DNA of 38,705 nucleotides from an uncultured Eubacterium sp. (GTDB taxonomy: Bacteria > Bacillota > Clostridia > Lachnospirales > Lachnospiraceae). Every line of letters starts with the position of its first letter. Positions within the stretch are counted from its first letter, which is position 1. The notes beneath the pieces were generated by a model. It worked only from the letters and a program-made list of their open reading frames with translations, searched no databases and had not been told where the DNA came from. Both the position numbers and the translations under genes were made by a program. The DNA lies in contig URYE01000017.1 of NCBI GenBank assembly GCA_900551945.1, forward strand, positions 1-38,705. Direction: 5' to 3'. This document shows positions 1-7,613 of this stretch, piece by piece.

Positions 1-1907
1 TTAAGCTTAGACTCATCAATAACATTCTTCTTAGAACCCAACGCATTAATAATAGTATCCGCCTTTATCTCTACAGAAGTATTGTCGCTAGTATTTTGTG
101 CATAAATCACATTATTCTTAATCTCATTAACCTTAGTATTCACATAAGATATAACACCATGCTTCTTAAAATCAGCTTCAATAAGTGGCATAACTGTTGC
201 TGACTCTTGAGCTGCAATTTTATCCATCATTTCTACAATAGTAACCTTATATCCCTTTGAAGCCACATATTCAGCAGTTTCAGTTCCTACTAAACCTCCG
301 CCTAATACTACACAATCGCCGTTTACTTCCTTACCATTTAAAATGTCCCAACTAGAAACTACATTTGAAGCTTCAACCGGCATAGGAAGTTCCATATTGT
401 GAGCCCCTATTGCTAAAATAACTTCATCGTATGTATTTAACTCATCAAAACTAGGTTCATGGTTATATTTAATTTCCACCATACTTGGTAAAATCTTCTC
501 ATAGTACTCTACTGCACGCAAAATTTCACTCTTTCTAGGTGGCACACTGGCAATGTTAATTTGACCGCCCATCTTGTCAGTCTTTTCAAATACTGTAACA
601 GTATGACCTCTTTTAGCCGCTACTCTTGCCGCTTCTAAGCCTGCCAAACCAGCTCCCACTACTGCTACATTTTTATTTGTTTCGCAAGGCTTAATAAATA
701 TAGTTTCTTCATCTCCATTTTCAGCATTAAGCACACAGCTAATATAACGACGACCTTGAATAGCATCTACACAACCCTTATTACAGTTAAGACATTCTCG
801 AATACACTCACCAGAAGCAACCTTATTGGCAATATCTGGGTCTGTAAGCAAGCTTCTACCATATCCTATAATATCAGCACTACCATCTTGCAAAATCTTT
901 TCTCCTGCTTCAACACTTACAACACGACCTACTGTTGCAACTGGACAGGAAACTACAGCTTTTACTTTCTCTGCCACATCTAAAGTCCAATTATAAGGAA
1001 CTGCTCCCATCGGTGGAATAGTATCTCCCATATTTCCTGTATGATTTGCCTGAGCTACTTGTATCATATCAATACCAGCTTTATCTAACATCTTGGCAAA
1101 TTCAATACCTTCATCAGCTTCTAAACCACCTTTGCCACGCAATGTATTATCTGGATTAACTGTAATAATTGGCAACTTATATTCTATCATTAAACTTGGT
1201 GCAGCTTCTTTAATAGCTTTAAGCACTTCTAACGCATAACGTGTACGATTTTCTAAGCTGCCACCATAACAATCTGTCCTGTGATTTAAAGTCTTTGAAC
1301 ACAAAGAGCCTAACAATCTGTCACCATGAATTTCAATAGCGTCAATTCCTGCTTCGGCTGTCTTTTTAGCACACTCTGCAATACTATTTTTTATAGCTGT
1401 CAACTGTTCAATTGTCGCTTCTGTTACAAAATGCTGCATATCATGGTGTAACTTAGCATAAGCACCTTTTGTCTTTTCATCGCAAATTTCCATCTGTTTC
1501 TTTGCTTCTTCTTCATTTCCTGCTTCTTTAGCCTTTGCTGCCATCTGTCTAGCCATGCCAGCTTCCATAATCATTTTTCCAACACCGGGAACATCATATT
1601 CTGGGTGGAACAACTGTAATGCAACTTTGCAATCATATTTGTGTAAAGTATCAGCAAGAGACTTAAACATTGGTATCTGAGCATCATCATATAACTTTGG
1701 TGTAGGTGAAGCTGTTCTTACCGGTGCAACGTCACCTATAACGATATATGACACACCTCCCTTTGCTAAACGTTCGTAAAATGATAACGACCTTTTTCCA
1801 ATCGAGCCATCTCTTTCTTCATAGCCTGTTGTCAATGGTGGAAACATAATTCTATTTTTAAATGTTAAATTTCCTACTTTAATTGGTTCTAATAATTTTT
1901 TACTCAT
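1..1907 (-). CDS. Old-yellow-enzyme family FMN/FAD/4Fe-4S NADH:flavin oxidoreductase (C-terminus cut by window edge)
   Basis: Reading from ATG at 1907 (SD AAAGGG 8 nt upstream) gives at least 635 residues of the 2,4-dienoyl-CoA reductase/enoate reductase type, cytoplasmic. An N-terminal FMN TIM barrel (about 1-340) opens with MSKKLLEPIKVGNLTFKNRI. A CX2CX3CX11C cluster (CLNCNKGC...C) follows for a [4Fe-4S] centre, then a dinucleotide-binding fold (VAVVGAGLAGLEAA) and a second one (VVLGGGLVGTETAEY). The reading frame runs off the left edge, so perhaps 10-30 residues are missing. The barrel segment where relatives carry HGAHGYLL reads HGDRLLGS, so the usual active-site His/Tyr region is altered. 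Only 20 nt separate it from the upstream paralogue, so they are probably one transcript. The substrate cannot be read from sequence; an enoate, dienoyl-CoA, steroid or flavonoid double bond is possible. Confidence 0.88.
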   Translation of the reverse strand, partial: MSKKLLEPIKVGNLTFKNRIMFPPLTTGYEERDGSIGKRSLSFYERLAKGGVSYIVIGDVAPVRTASPTPKLYDDAQIPMFKSLADTLHKYDCKVALQLFHPEYDVPGVGKMIMEAGMARQMAAKAKEAGNEEEAKKQMEICDEKTKGAYAKLHHDMQHFVTEATIEQLTAIKNSIAECAKKTAEAGIDAIEIHGDRLLGSLCSKTLNHRTDCYGGSLENRTRYALEVLKAIKEAAPSLMIEYKLPIITVNPDNTLRGKGGLEADEGIEFAKMLDKAGIDMIQVAQANHTGNMGDTIPPMGAVPYNWTLDVAEKVKAVVSCPVATVGRVVSVEAGEKILQDGSADIIGYGRSLLTDPDIANKVASGECIRECLNCNKGCVDAIQGRRYISCVLNAENGDEETIFIKPCETNKNVAVVGAGLAGLEAARVAAKRGHTVTVFEKTDKMGGQINIASVPPRKSEILRAVEYYEKILPSMVEIKYNHEPSFDELNTYDEVILAIGAHNMELPMPVEASNVVSSWDILNGKEVNGDCVVLGGGLVGTETAEYVASKGYKVTIVEMMDKIAAQESATVMPLIEADFKKHGVISYVNTKVNEIKNNVIYAQNTSDNTSVEIKADTIINALGSKKNVIDESKL

Positions 1908-1927
1908 AAGTAAATCCCTTTCTATAT

Positions 1928-3850
1928 TTATATATTTTTTGCCAACTCATGCGCACAAGTTATAGCATCTTTTAATGTTCCTACTTTGTCACAATCTCCA
2001 ATATAGTGAATATTTTCACTTTCAATTTCTACTTTCTTTGGCTCATATCCAACTGCAAAGATTAACGTATCTGCGTCTTTTATAATATGTTCTTGTTCGT
2101 CTTTTATATATGTAATAGTATTTTCATCAACCTTTGTAACCTGTGCATTTAATTCAATCTTTACACCTTTTTGCATTAAACGTTGTGTAAGTCTTGACTT
2201 AGCAGCTCCGCCCTCCCCCGGCATTAGACTACCTGTCATTTCAAGCAATGTAATATTACGGTTCATTGGGAACATATCATTTATCAATGGTGCAAGATAA
2301 TCAGCAGTTTCACAACCTACACTTCCACCACCTAATACGACAATCTTTCTTCCAGGATATGCCTTACCTGATAATACGTCATCAGCAGTCATAGTCTGCT
2401 TAAATACTTTAAATGGAGTGATTTCCTTAGGCACAGCTCCACTTGAACAGACTATCTCATAATCTTTAAATTCAGAATTCAACATATCTTTTGTTACTTC
2501 TGTATTAAGTCTTACTTCAATTCCTTCATTTGCTAATCTTCTTGACATATATTTAACAACTTTACAAAGTTCTTGCTTTGCAATAGGAACTGCCGCAATG
2601 CGAAGCAAACCGCCTAATTCACTTGATTTTTCACACAGTATAACATCATGTCCACGTTTCTTTGCTACATAAGCCGCTTCCATACCGGCTGGACCACCAC
2701 CAATTACTAATACCTTTTTCTTTTCATCAGCCAACTTAATTGTATCATCTTCCACACTAGGATTAACTGTACAGCTTATGCGCTTGCCAAACATAATACC
2801 TGTCAAACACCTTCCACAGCCAATACATGGTCTAATATCGTCTGTTTTACCCTCAAGTGCTTTATTAGCAAATTCACTGTCACAGATATTTGCTCTACCT
2901 ATCATACACATATCACATTTTCCATTGGCAATTAATTCTTCTGCTATCCACGGCTCATTAATACGAGCTACTGTTGCTACTGGAATATTAATATATTTTT
3001 TAATTTCTTCACTTGAATGAGCATGAGGTGCTGGACTTGTTCCCGGTGCTGGCATACTTGAACCACGTTTTATTGTATTTCCACCCGAAACATGAATAAA
3101 GTCAACTCCCATCTTTTCTAATTGCTTACAAAAATATATCTGGTCATTAAGTGTTAGACCACCTTCGCTATATTCATCGCCTGAAATACGAACATCAATA
3201 ATAAAATCTTCTCCACAATATTTACGCACAGACTGTATAACTTCTAAACAAAGACGCATACGCCCGTTAATATCTCCACCGTATTCATCCGTTCTTTTAT
3301 TATATAACGGTGTCAAAAATCCACCTAATAGACCATGTGCATGAGCGCATTGAATTTCGACACCATCTCCACCTGCCAACTGCACACGATGGGCAGCTTG
3401 ACCAAATTGCTCTACAATTGTATGTAATTCTTCTATTGTAGCAGGTCTTGGCGCACTCTTTGCATAGTATGGACCTACATTACTTGGTGCAATAAGCTGT
3501 GGTGTCCCCGGCACTGGAAATGCCATAAACGCAGGGTGGAACAACTGCGCTAAAATCTTTGTACCATACTTATGCACACCTTCCACCAACTTCTTCCAAC
3601 CCGGAATAAAGCTATCATCATAAATAGACATATCTCCCGGCAAATAAACATAAGTCGGCTCTACTGTTACAACTTCTGTCACAATCAAACCAACACCACC
3701 CTTAGCCCTTGCTGAATAGTGTGCTACTAAATCATCAGTTACATATCCCTTATCTGCCATATTAGTTGAAATTGGTGGCATAAAAATACGATTTTTTATC
3801 GTAGTCTTTCCTATTTGAATAGGCTCAAATAGATGTGGAAACTTATTCAT
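1928..3850 (-). CDS. Old-yellow-enzyme family FMN/FAD/4Fe-4S NADH:flavin oxidoreductase
   Basis: This complete 640-residue enzyme is a paralogue of the gene that follows it. It has an FMN barrel (about 1-350) with HPAFMAF near the flavin, then AHAHGLLGGFLTPLYNKRTD, which is close to the family active-site signature. Its iron-sulfur motif CIGCGRC-X11-C is one residue shorter between the second and third cysteines than in its neighbour. FAD/NAD-binding folds begin at VLVIGGGPAGMEAAY and IVVLGGGSVGCETADY. The length fits the 2,4-dienoyl-CoA reductase/BaiCD/BaiH-like group. The start is supported by AAGGAGG 9 nt upstream. It is the first gene of a probable two-gene operon with its own promoter and a dyad at 3927-3945. 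I infer NAD(P)H-dependent reduction of an activated C=C bond; the substrate is unknown. Confidence 0.9.
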   Translation of the reverse strand: MNKFPHLFEPIQIGKTTIKNRIFMPPISTNMADKGYVTDDLVAHYSARAKGGVGLIVTEVVTVEPTYVYLPGDMSIYDDSFIPGWKKLVEGVHKYGTKILAQLFHPAFMAFPVPGTPQLIAPSNVGPYYAKSAPRPATIEELHTIVEQFGQAAHRVQLAGGDGVEIQCAHAHGLLGGFLTPLYNKRTDEYGGDINGRMRLCLEVIQSVRKYCGEDFIIDVRISGDEYSEGGLTLNDQIYFCKQLEKMGVDFIHVSGGNTIKRGSSMPAPGTSPAPHAHSSEEIKKYINIPVATVARINEPWIAEELIANGKCDMCMIGRANICDSEFANKALEGKTDDIRPCIGCGRCLTGIMFGKRISCTVNPSVEDDTIKLADEKKKVLVIGGGPAGMEAAYVAKKRGHDVILCEKSSELGGLLRIAAVPIAKQELCKVVKYMSRRLANEGIEVRLNTEVTKDMLNSEFKDYEIVCSSGAVPKEITPFKVFKQTMTADDVLSGKAYPGRKIVVLGGGSVGCETADYLAPLINDMFPMNRNITLLEMTGSLMPGEGGAAKSRLTQRLMQKGVKIELNAQVTKVDENTITYIKDEQEHIIKDADTLIFAVGYEPKKVEIESENIHYIGDCDKVGTLKDAITCAHELAKNI

Positions 3851-3914
3851 ACTTCCATTCCTCCTTATGTAATATTGTCATTTTATTCACAATTTCAATA
3901 ATAAAATTAAATAT

Positions 3915-3945
3915 ATTATGCCACAATATTGCACTAATTGCAATA
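3915..3945 (-). promoter_or_regulatory. Promoter with operator-like dyad for the oxidoreductase pair
   Basis: On the minus strand, TTGCAA (3938-3943), a 17-nt spacer and CATAAT (3915-3920) make a good housekeeping promoter. A perfect 7-5-7 dyad, TATTGCA-N5-TGCAATA (3927-3945), covers the -35 box and part of the spacer. Its size and position suit a dimeric repressor such as a MarR- or TetR-type protein. No such regulator is in the window, so the repressor is inference. Confidence 0.55.
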
Positions 3946-3976
3946 CAATTTTTTGTTAAATTTTTATATTTTATAT

Positions 3977-4077
3977 AACTATGAAAGACACACTCTGCAA
4001 ATTTCTTTTAGTTTAGCGACAGTGGTCAAAGTCTTGTACAAGCACAAATTTTGACTCATTATTCACCTAAATAAAAA
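3977..4077 (+). repeat. Dispersed two-hairpin intergenic repeat, copy A
   Basis: This is one of five related stretches of about 100 bp. It opens with AACTATGAAAGA, which pairs with TTTCTTTTAGTT. A second hairpin follows: GGTCAAAG, inner CTTGTACAAG, then TTTTGAC. It ends TCATTATTCACCTAAATAAA. It lies upstream of the promoter at 3915-3945 and beyond the 150-bp hairpin element. Other copies are at 7504, 14250 (shortened), 15395 and 25568, all in the same orientation. Confidence 0.6.
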
Positions 4078-4241
4078 GTTATGTAAGTTATCAATAATAT
4101 ACAAATAATAAATCTAATAATCACCCAAATTTGATAATTAACTATCCCCTACTACTACAATTATCATAATCAGCTTTCACTTCTACAAATACGCCATATT
4201 TTTACTCCAAAAATCACCATATAGTATACAACATTCCGTAA

Positions 4242-4391
4242 GATAGCAGTATTATATAAACTAAATGCACCATTAAAAAGAACAATTGCCTATATTTGTA
4301 TAACAGTAGCGAACACTTTTGTTCGATAATGGCATATAAATATAGACAATTGTTCTTTTTCTGGTGTGTGTGTTTATATAATACTGCTATC
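4242..4391. repeat. 150-bp long inverted repeat (MITE-like hairpin element)
   Basis: The two ends are a perfect 20-bp inverted repeat (4242-4261 and 4372-4391; GATAGCAG...CTGCTATC). Pairing continues inward with few mismatches through AAAAAGAACAATTG / CAATTGTTCTTTTT to a small central hairpin CGAACA-CTTT-TGTTCG (4310-4325). Nearly the whole 150 bp can fold into one rod. No coding signal is credible; an open frame across it is a by-product of the palindrome. The left end, including 5 bp outside the arm, is matched at 37876-37900. A miniature transposable element or a structured RNA fits; no clear target duplication was seen. Confidence 0.6.
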
Positions 4392-4422
4392 CTCATCACA
4401 ACCTATAATATTCTAATTGCAT

Positions 4423-4460
4423 AAAAAAGCCCCACAAATATAAATTCATGGAGCTTTTTT
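4423..4460 (-). terminator. Rho-independent terminator after the ThyX-like gene
   Basis: AAAAAAGCCCCA and TGGAGCTTTTTT form an inverted repeat with one mismatch and a loop of about 14 nt. It sits 20 nt past the stop codon, with a T-run on the minus strand. The symmetric A/T flanks could allow action in both directions. Confidence 0.75.
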
Positions 4461-4480
4461 CTTACATATACATATTATAA

Positions 4481-5098
4481 TTACTTATTATCAATAAACA
4501 ACTCTTTAAAGTATGGAAGTGACTCTATCCAGTCACAAAATATATGCCACTCTGCTAACTTATGATTTCTTCTTGAATAATACATTCCAACAAGATTTTC
4601 ATAATTAAATGTACAAGTTCTCATTTGATTATAGCTTTCTGGAAGCAACTGTATCATACTATACCATACATTCTTATCCTTTGTTTCAAGAAATTCATTT
4701 CTTAAAGTTTCAAGGAAATCTATATTCTTTTGCATCATTTCCTTAGTAGCCTCTGTCATGTGGTCAGTGCTAAAATCTTCCATTTCAAACTTCTTGCTGT
4801 GAATTTTGTGCATTGTACTTGTAGAATTAGCTACTGTTCCTACTTTATATGTATCGTATTCCTTCCACCAATACAACGGCGCTGTTATATCAACTGTAAC
4901 AAATATCTGTCTTACAAACTTTCTATGGTCACTACCTGCCTTACAAAGCCTTTTAGCAAGGTCAAGGTCATTAGGTCCAAACTCAAACTTCCCATCTACC
5001 ACCTTACTGTCAAGTCTTGCCCAACTGTTAAGAGGATTTCTTGCTCCACGAATGGCATTTTCCATATTCATAACGTCATATCTTTCAAGTTTAATCAT
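4481..5098 (-). CDS. Diverged ThyX-like protein (FAD-dependent thymidylate synthase fold, signature motif lost)
   Basis: The product has 205 residues. Its layout follows flavin-dependent thymidylate synthase ThyX. An ENAIRGARNP segment stands where ThyX has its early helix. DHRKFVRQIFVTVDITAP is like the HtSpfEH...P stretch. WWKEYDTYKVGTVANSTS (77-94) lies where ThyX has RQWFRHR..S.NE.S. LLPESYNQMRTCTFNYENL resembles the C-terminal LP...YTEF/W...NL stretch. The RHR-X7-S motif that binds dUMP and FAD is therefore not conserved. I recall similar proteins from clostridial phages and chromosomes, but I could not search. A non-thymidylate role or altered chemistry is possible. The first ATG was chosen because the conserved MIKLERYDVMN start fits; it has no close SD but has the hairpin leader at 5110-5131. 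The gene is monocistronic with its own terminator. Confidence 0.6.
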   Translation of the reverse strand: MIKLERYDVMNMENAIRGARNPLNSWARLDSKVVDGKFEFGPNDLDLAKRLCKAGSDHRKFVRQIFVTVDITAPLYWWKEYDTYKVGTVANSTSTMHKIHSKKFEMEDFSTDHMTEATKEMMQKNIDFLETLRNEFLETKDKNVWYSMIQLLPESYNQMRTCTFNYENLVGMYYSRRNHKLAEWHIFCDWIESLPYFKELFIDNK

Positions 5099-5109
5099 TT
5101 ATCTTTTTA

Positions 5110-5131
5110 GCTAAATAGCATATCCTTTCCT
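5110..5131 (-). promoter_or_regulatory. SD-plus-hairpin leader of the ThyX-like gene
   Basis: On the minus strand an SD-like AGGAAAGGAT (5122-5131) is followed by GCTATTTAGC (5110-5119), a small hairpin, then 11 nt to the ATG at 5098. No SD lies next to the ATG. It matches the arrangement before five other genes here, but lacks the ATG that precedes the box in the other copies. Confidence 0.45.
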
Positions 5132-5315
5132 AAATTTTTATCTATAAATATACCTACTATTATTAAATATCATATAACAACATACAAAATAAATAATAAA
5201 ATTGTTTATTAATAAATATTATACAATAAGCATAATATTTTAATAAATTCAAATAAAATTTATTTATATACACTTTAATAATTCACACCAAATAAATATA
5301 TTTGTTATTTTTATA

Positions 5316-6548
5316 CTAATCCTCCTTTGGCAAACTCTGCATATATTGGTGCATTGACTCTGCAACCACCTTACTATGTGCAACAGCTTCAACTACTGTT
5401 CTTGCTCCATTTACAACGTCACCTGATGCAAATATTCCTGGGCGTGATGTGTGTCCTGTGTCATCAGCATCAAGAAGACCTCTCTTATTTGCATTAAGCC
5501 CCTTTGTTGTATTAACAAGATTAGACTGTGGGCCTTGACTTATTGAAATAATAGCACTATCTGACTTGTACAACTTCTCAGTTCCTTCAACATCTGTAAA
5601 AGTTCCATCTTCATTTTCAATTACATCAATAAATATTACACCCTCGTCTACTATTTCTACAGGGCGCTTGTTATATTCAAAATTAACACCTTCAAGCTGT
5701 GCATACTCAAATTCATACTTACTTGCAGCAACTTCCTTTGTAATAGAAAAACAAGTAAGGTCTGTTACACCTTTTCTTAAAGCGGTTCTTGCAACGTCCA
5801 TAGCTGCATTACCAGCACCAATTACAATTACAGAGCTTCCAAGACGATAACTATCTGGATTATTAAGGTAATTAATACCAAAATGAACATTGCCTAAAGT
5901 TTCTCCCTTAATATGAAGTGCATTAGGTCGCCATACTCCTGTACCTACGAAAATTGCCTTATAACCATCTCTAAACAAATCTTCAATTGTGATTGCCCCA
6001 CCAATCATAGTATTAGGTCTTACCTTAATTCCCTTAAGTTCAAGGTGACGATATTCAATATCATCCAATACACTCTTAGGCAAACGAAATTCTGGAATAC
6101 CATAACGAAGTACCCCACCAATCTTGTCCTTGCCTTCAAATATAGTAACTTGATAACCATATCTTGCAAGTATTATCGCAATAGTAATTCCTGCTGGGCC
6201 TGAGCCAATAATTGCAACTCGCATACCATTTGACTTAGCTGGTCCATTAGTCATCTTAGAAGCATAAGTTGTAGAAATATAATGCTCAATTGTTGAAAAA
6301 TGAACTGGTGACCCCTTTATTCCTTGAATACAATGCCCCTCACATTGCTTTTCATGATTACATACAAGACTACACACTGTAGTAAGCGGATTATTCTCAA
6401 AGAGCATTCTTCCCGCCTCATCAAGTTTATTTTCTCTTAGAAGCTGTATTGCTAAAGGAATGTTAGTGTGAATTGGACACCCCTCCTGACATTTTGGTTT
6501 TTTACATAAATAACAGCGATTTGCTTCATCCATTACATGTAATGCCAT
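5316..6548 (-). CDS. NAD(P)-dependent FAD oxidoreductase, NfnB / glutamate synthase small-subunit-like (orphan)
   Basis: The 410-residue protein begins with an Fe-S segment (CYLCKKPKCQEGCP and CSLVCNHEKQCEGHC, about residues 12-75). An FAD-binding Rossmann fold follows (VAIIGSGPAGITIA), then an NAD(P)-binding fold (VIVIGAGNAAMDVARTA). It is about 50 residues shorter than the NfnB at 15502-16887 and is clearly its paralogue. The start is MALHVMDE, chosen because AAGGAGG lies 9 nt upstream; a longer frame to 6605 lacks an SD. No large glutamate synthase subunit or NfnA-type partner adjoins, so its electron partner is unknown. It probably passes electrons between NAD(P)H and a second protein via FAD and Fe-S centres. 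Confidence 0.85.
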   Translation of the reverse strand: MALHVMDEANRCYLCKKPKCQEGCPIHTNIPLAIQLLRENKLDEAGRMLFENNPLTTVCSLVCNHEKQCEGHCIQGIKGSPVHFSTIEHYISTTYASKMTNGPAKSNGMRVAIIGSGPAGITIAIILARYGYQVTIFEGKDKIGGVLRYGIPEFRLPKSVLDDIEYRHLELKGIKVRPNTMIGGAITIEDLFRDGYKAIFVGTGVWRPNALHIKGETLGNVHFGINYLNNPDSYRLGSSVIVIGAGNAAMDVARTALRKGVTDLTCFSITKEVAASKYEFEYAQLEGVNFEYNKRPVEIVDEGVIFIDVIENEDGTFTDVEGTEKLYKSDSAIISISQGPQSNLVNTTKGLNANKRGLLDADDTGHTSRPGIFASGDVVNGARTVVEAVAHSKVVAESMHQYMQSLPKED

Positions 6549-6643
6549 TTTTAAATACCTCCTTAACTGCATAAATATTTTTGCTAACTTCATTCTATCA
6601 CGCAAACGAAGAAAAAAGAAGTATTTTATTAGTTAATAAATGG

Positions 6644-6671
6644 TTAATTAAATAACAAGTCCTACCGATAA
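6644..6671 (+). promoter_or_regulatory. Possible sigma-28 (SigD/FliA) promoter
   Basis: TTAATTAA (6644-6651), 12 nt and ACCGATAA (6664-6671) resemble the motility sigma consensus TAAAGTTT-N11-GCCGATAA. A start near 6678 would leave a 75-nt leader before the gene at 6753. The -10 half is the stronger match. Confidence 0.35.
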
Positions 6672-6752
6672 ACATTCTAAGACAATTTATTTTATAAGAT
6701 TATAGTACTATTAATATGTGGTGAATTGTTTACTTAAAGTAAGGTGATTATT

Positions 6753-7175
6753 ATGGCAATGGATAATGTAAGAAGTATATCAACTGGAACAACAAGTTCT
6801 ATTAATCCCATAGCAAATAATGTATCAAAAAGTGGCTCAAGTGGTGACTCATTAAGCAAATTCAAGCAATCCTTTGAAGAAAACTCTGACAAAAAGAATA
6901 AAAAAGATACAACTAACTCAGTACAAAATATGCCAACCGCATATAGAAGAATTAAAAAACGTGCTGTTTCTAAAGACGACATTATAAATCAGCTAAAGTA
7001 CCAGCAAAACCTTATTAAAAATAAAATACCATCTGAACAAGATAATACAGCTAGCCATTCAAATGATAATAATTCTCAATATAAAGCACATAACTTATCT
7101 GCCAAAGAAAAACAACAACGCAATATGGCAGCAAAGTTCTATTCAGATATTGCTGAAGAAATGCGATATCTATAA
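6753..7175 (+). CDS. Small hydrophilic protein of unknown function
   Basis: The 140-residue product starts MAMDNVRSISTG after AAGTAAGGTG; a GTG nine bases earlier is in frame but badly placed. It is rich in Ser, Asn, Lys and Gln, has no membrane segment or signal peptide, and looks largely disordered up to about residue 65. A basic helical stretch follows (YRRIKKRAVSKDDIINQLKY), then a C-terminal helix (LSAKEKQQRNMAAKFYSDIA). I do not recognise the family. A possible sigma-28 promoter upstream suggests a motility link, as an inference. It is the only plus-strand gene in this stretch and is followed by a small hairpin. Confidence 0.7.
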   Translation: MAMDNVRSISTGTTSSINPIANNVSKSGSSGDSLSKFKQSFEENSDKKNKKDTTNSVQNMPTAYRRIKKRAVSKDDIINQLKYQQNLIKNKIPSEQDNTASHSNDNNSQYKAHNLSAKEKQQRNMAAKFYSDIAEEMRYL

Positions 7176-7295
7176 AAAATTACAGACTTGTTTAATACTA
7201 ATAAACTTAAACTCTATATTAATCAAGTAAATATTAGCAATCTATTTCTTGACTTACTCTTAATACTATTTATTAACTGTTATATATATACAAAG

Positions 7296-7321
7296 AAACC
7301 TGATGCTCACACACCAGGTTT
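7296..7321 (+). terminator. Likely terminator after the small hydrophilic protein
   Basis: AAACCTG and CCAGGTTT form a 7-bp stem with a loop of about 11 nt, followed by ATAATATGG. The T-run is short, so termination may be partial. Confidence 0.5.
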
Positions 7322-7368
7322 ATAATATGGTATTTTACCCTACTCTTGACAACGAGCTTACAACCAAA

Positions 7369-7461
7369 GGGCTGTCGCATTAACGAAAATTTATACAAGA
7401 TATAGATATTTACTAATTAAATATCTATACTTTGTATAAAACCTTCTTAGTGCGACAGCCC
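7369..7461. repeat. 93-bp palindromic element, copy P1 (GGGCTGTCGCA ends)
   Basis: Both ends carry GGGCTGTCGCA as inverted repeats, and the interior pairs through TATACAAGATATAGATATTTA and its complement around a CTAAT centre. It lies between convergent genes, where it could also act as a two-way terminator. A 93-bp relative is at 14155-14247 and an 80-bp one at 33657-33736. The rest of the gap 7322-7503 has no gene. Confidence 0.65.
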
Positions 7462-7503
7462 CTTATTTAATTTGTTAAATAAATAACAAGCTATATTTTT
7501 AAT

Positions 7504-7600
7504 AAACTATCAAAAACATGCTTTACAAATTTTTTATAGTTTATTCACAGTTACCAAATTCCTGTGCAAGCACAACCTTAGGCTTACTTTTCGTATAAAG
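7504..7600 (+). repeat. Dispersed two-hairpin intergenic repeat, copy B
   Basis: It opens AAACTATCAAAAA, which pairs with TTTTTTATAGTTTA for a strong first hairpin. The second half (CCTGTGCAAGCACAACCTTAGGCTTAC, described here by position 7561-7587) is more degenerate than in copies A and E. It lies directly beyond the stop codon of the minus-strand oadA gene. Confidence 0.55.
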
Positions 7601-7613
7601 AAAATTTAAAAAA

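Noticed and set aside
756..983. Plus-strand open frame inside the first oxidoreductase
   Set aside because: The minus-strand frame has clear Fe-S and FAD motifs; the plus-strand product is Thr/Asn/Cys-rich shadow sequence without SD.
4214..4399. Open frame of 61 codons across the long hairpin
   Set aside because: It is produced by the inverted repeat, has no SD, and reads as palindromic DNA in both directions.
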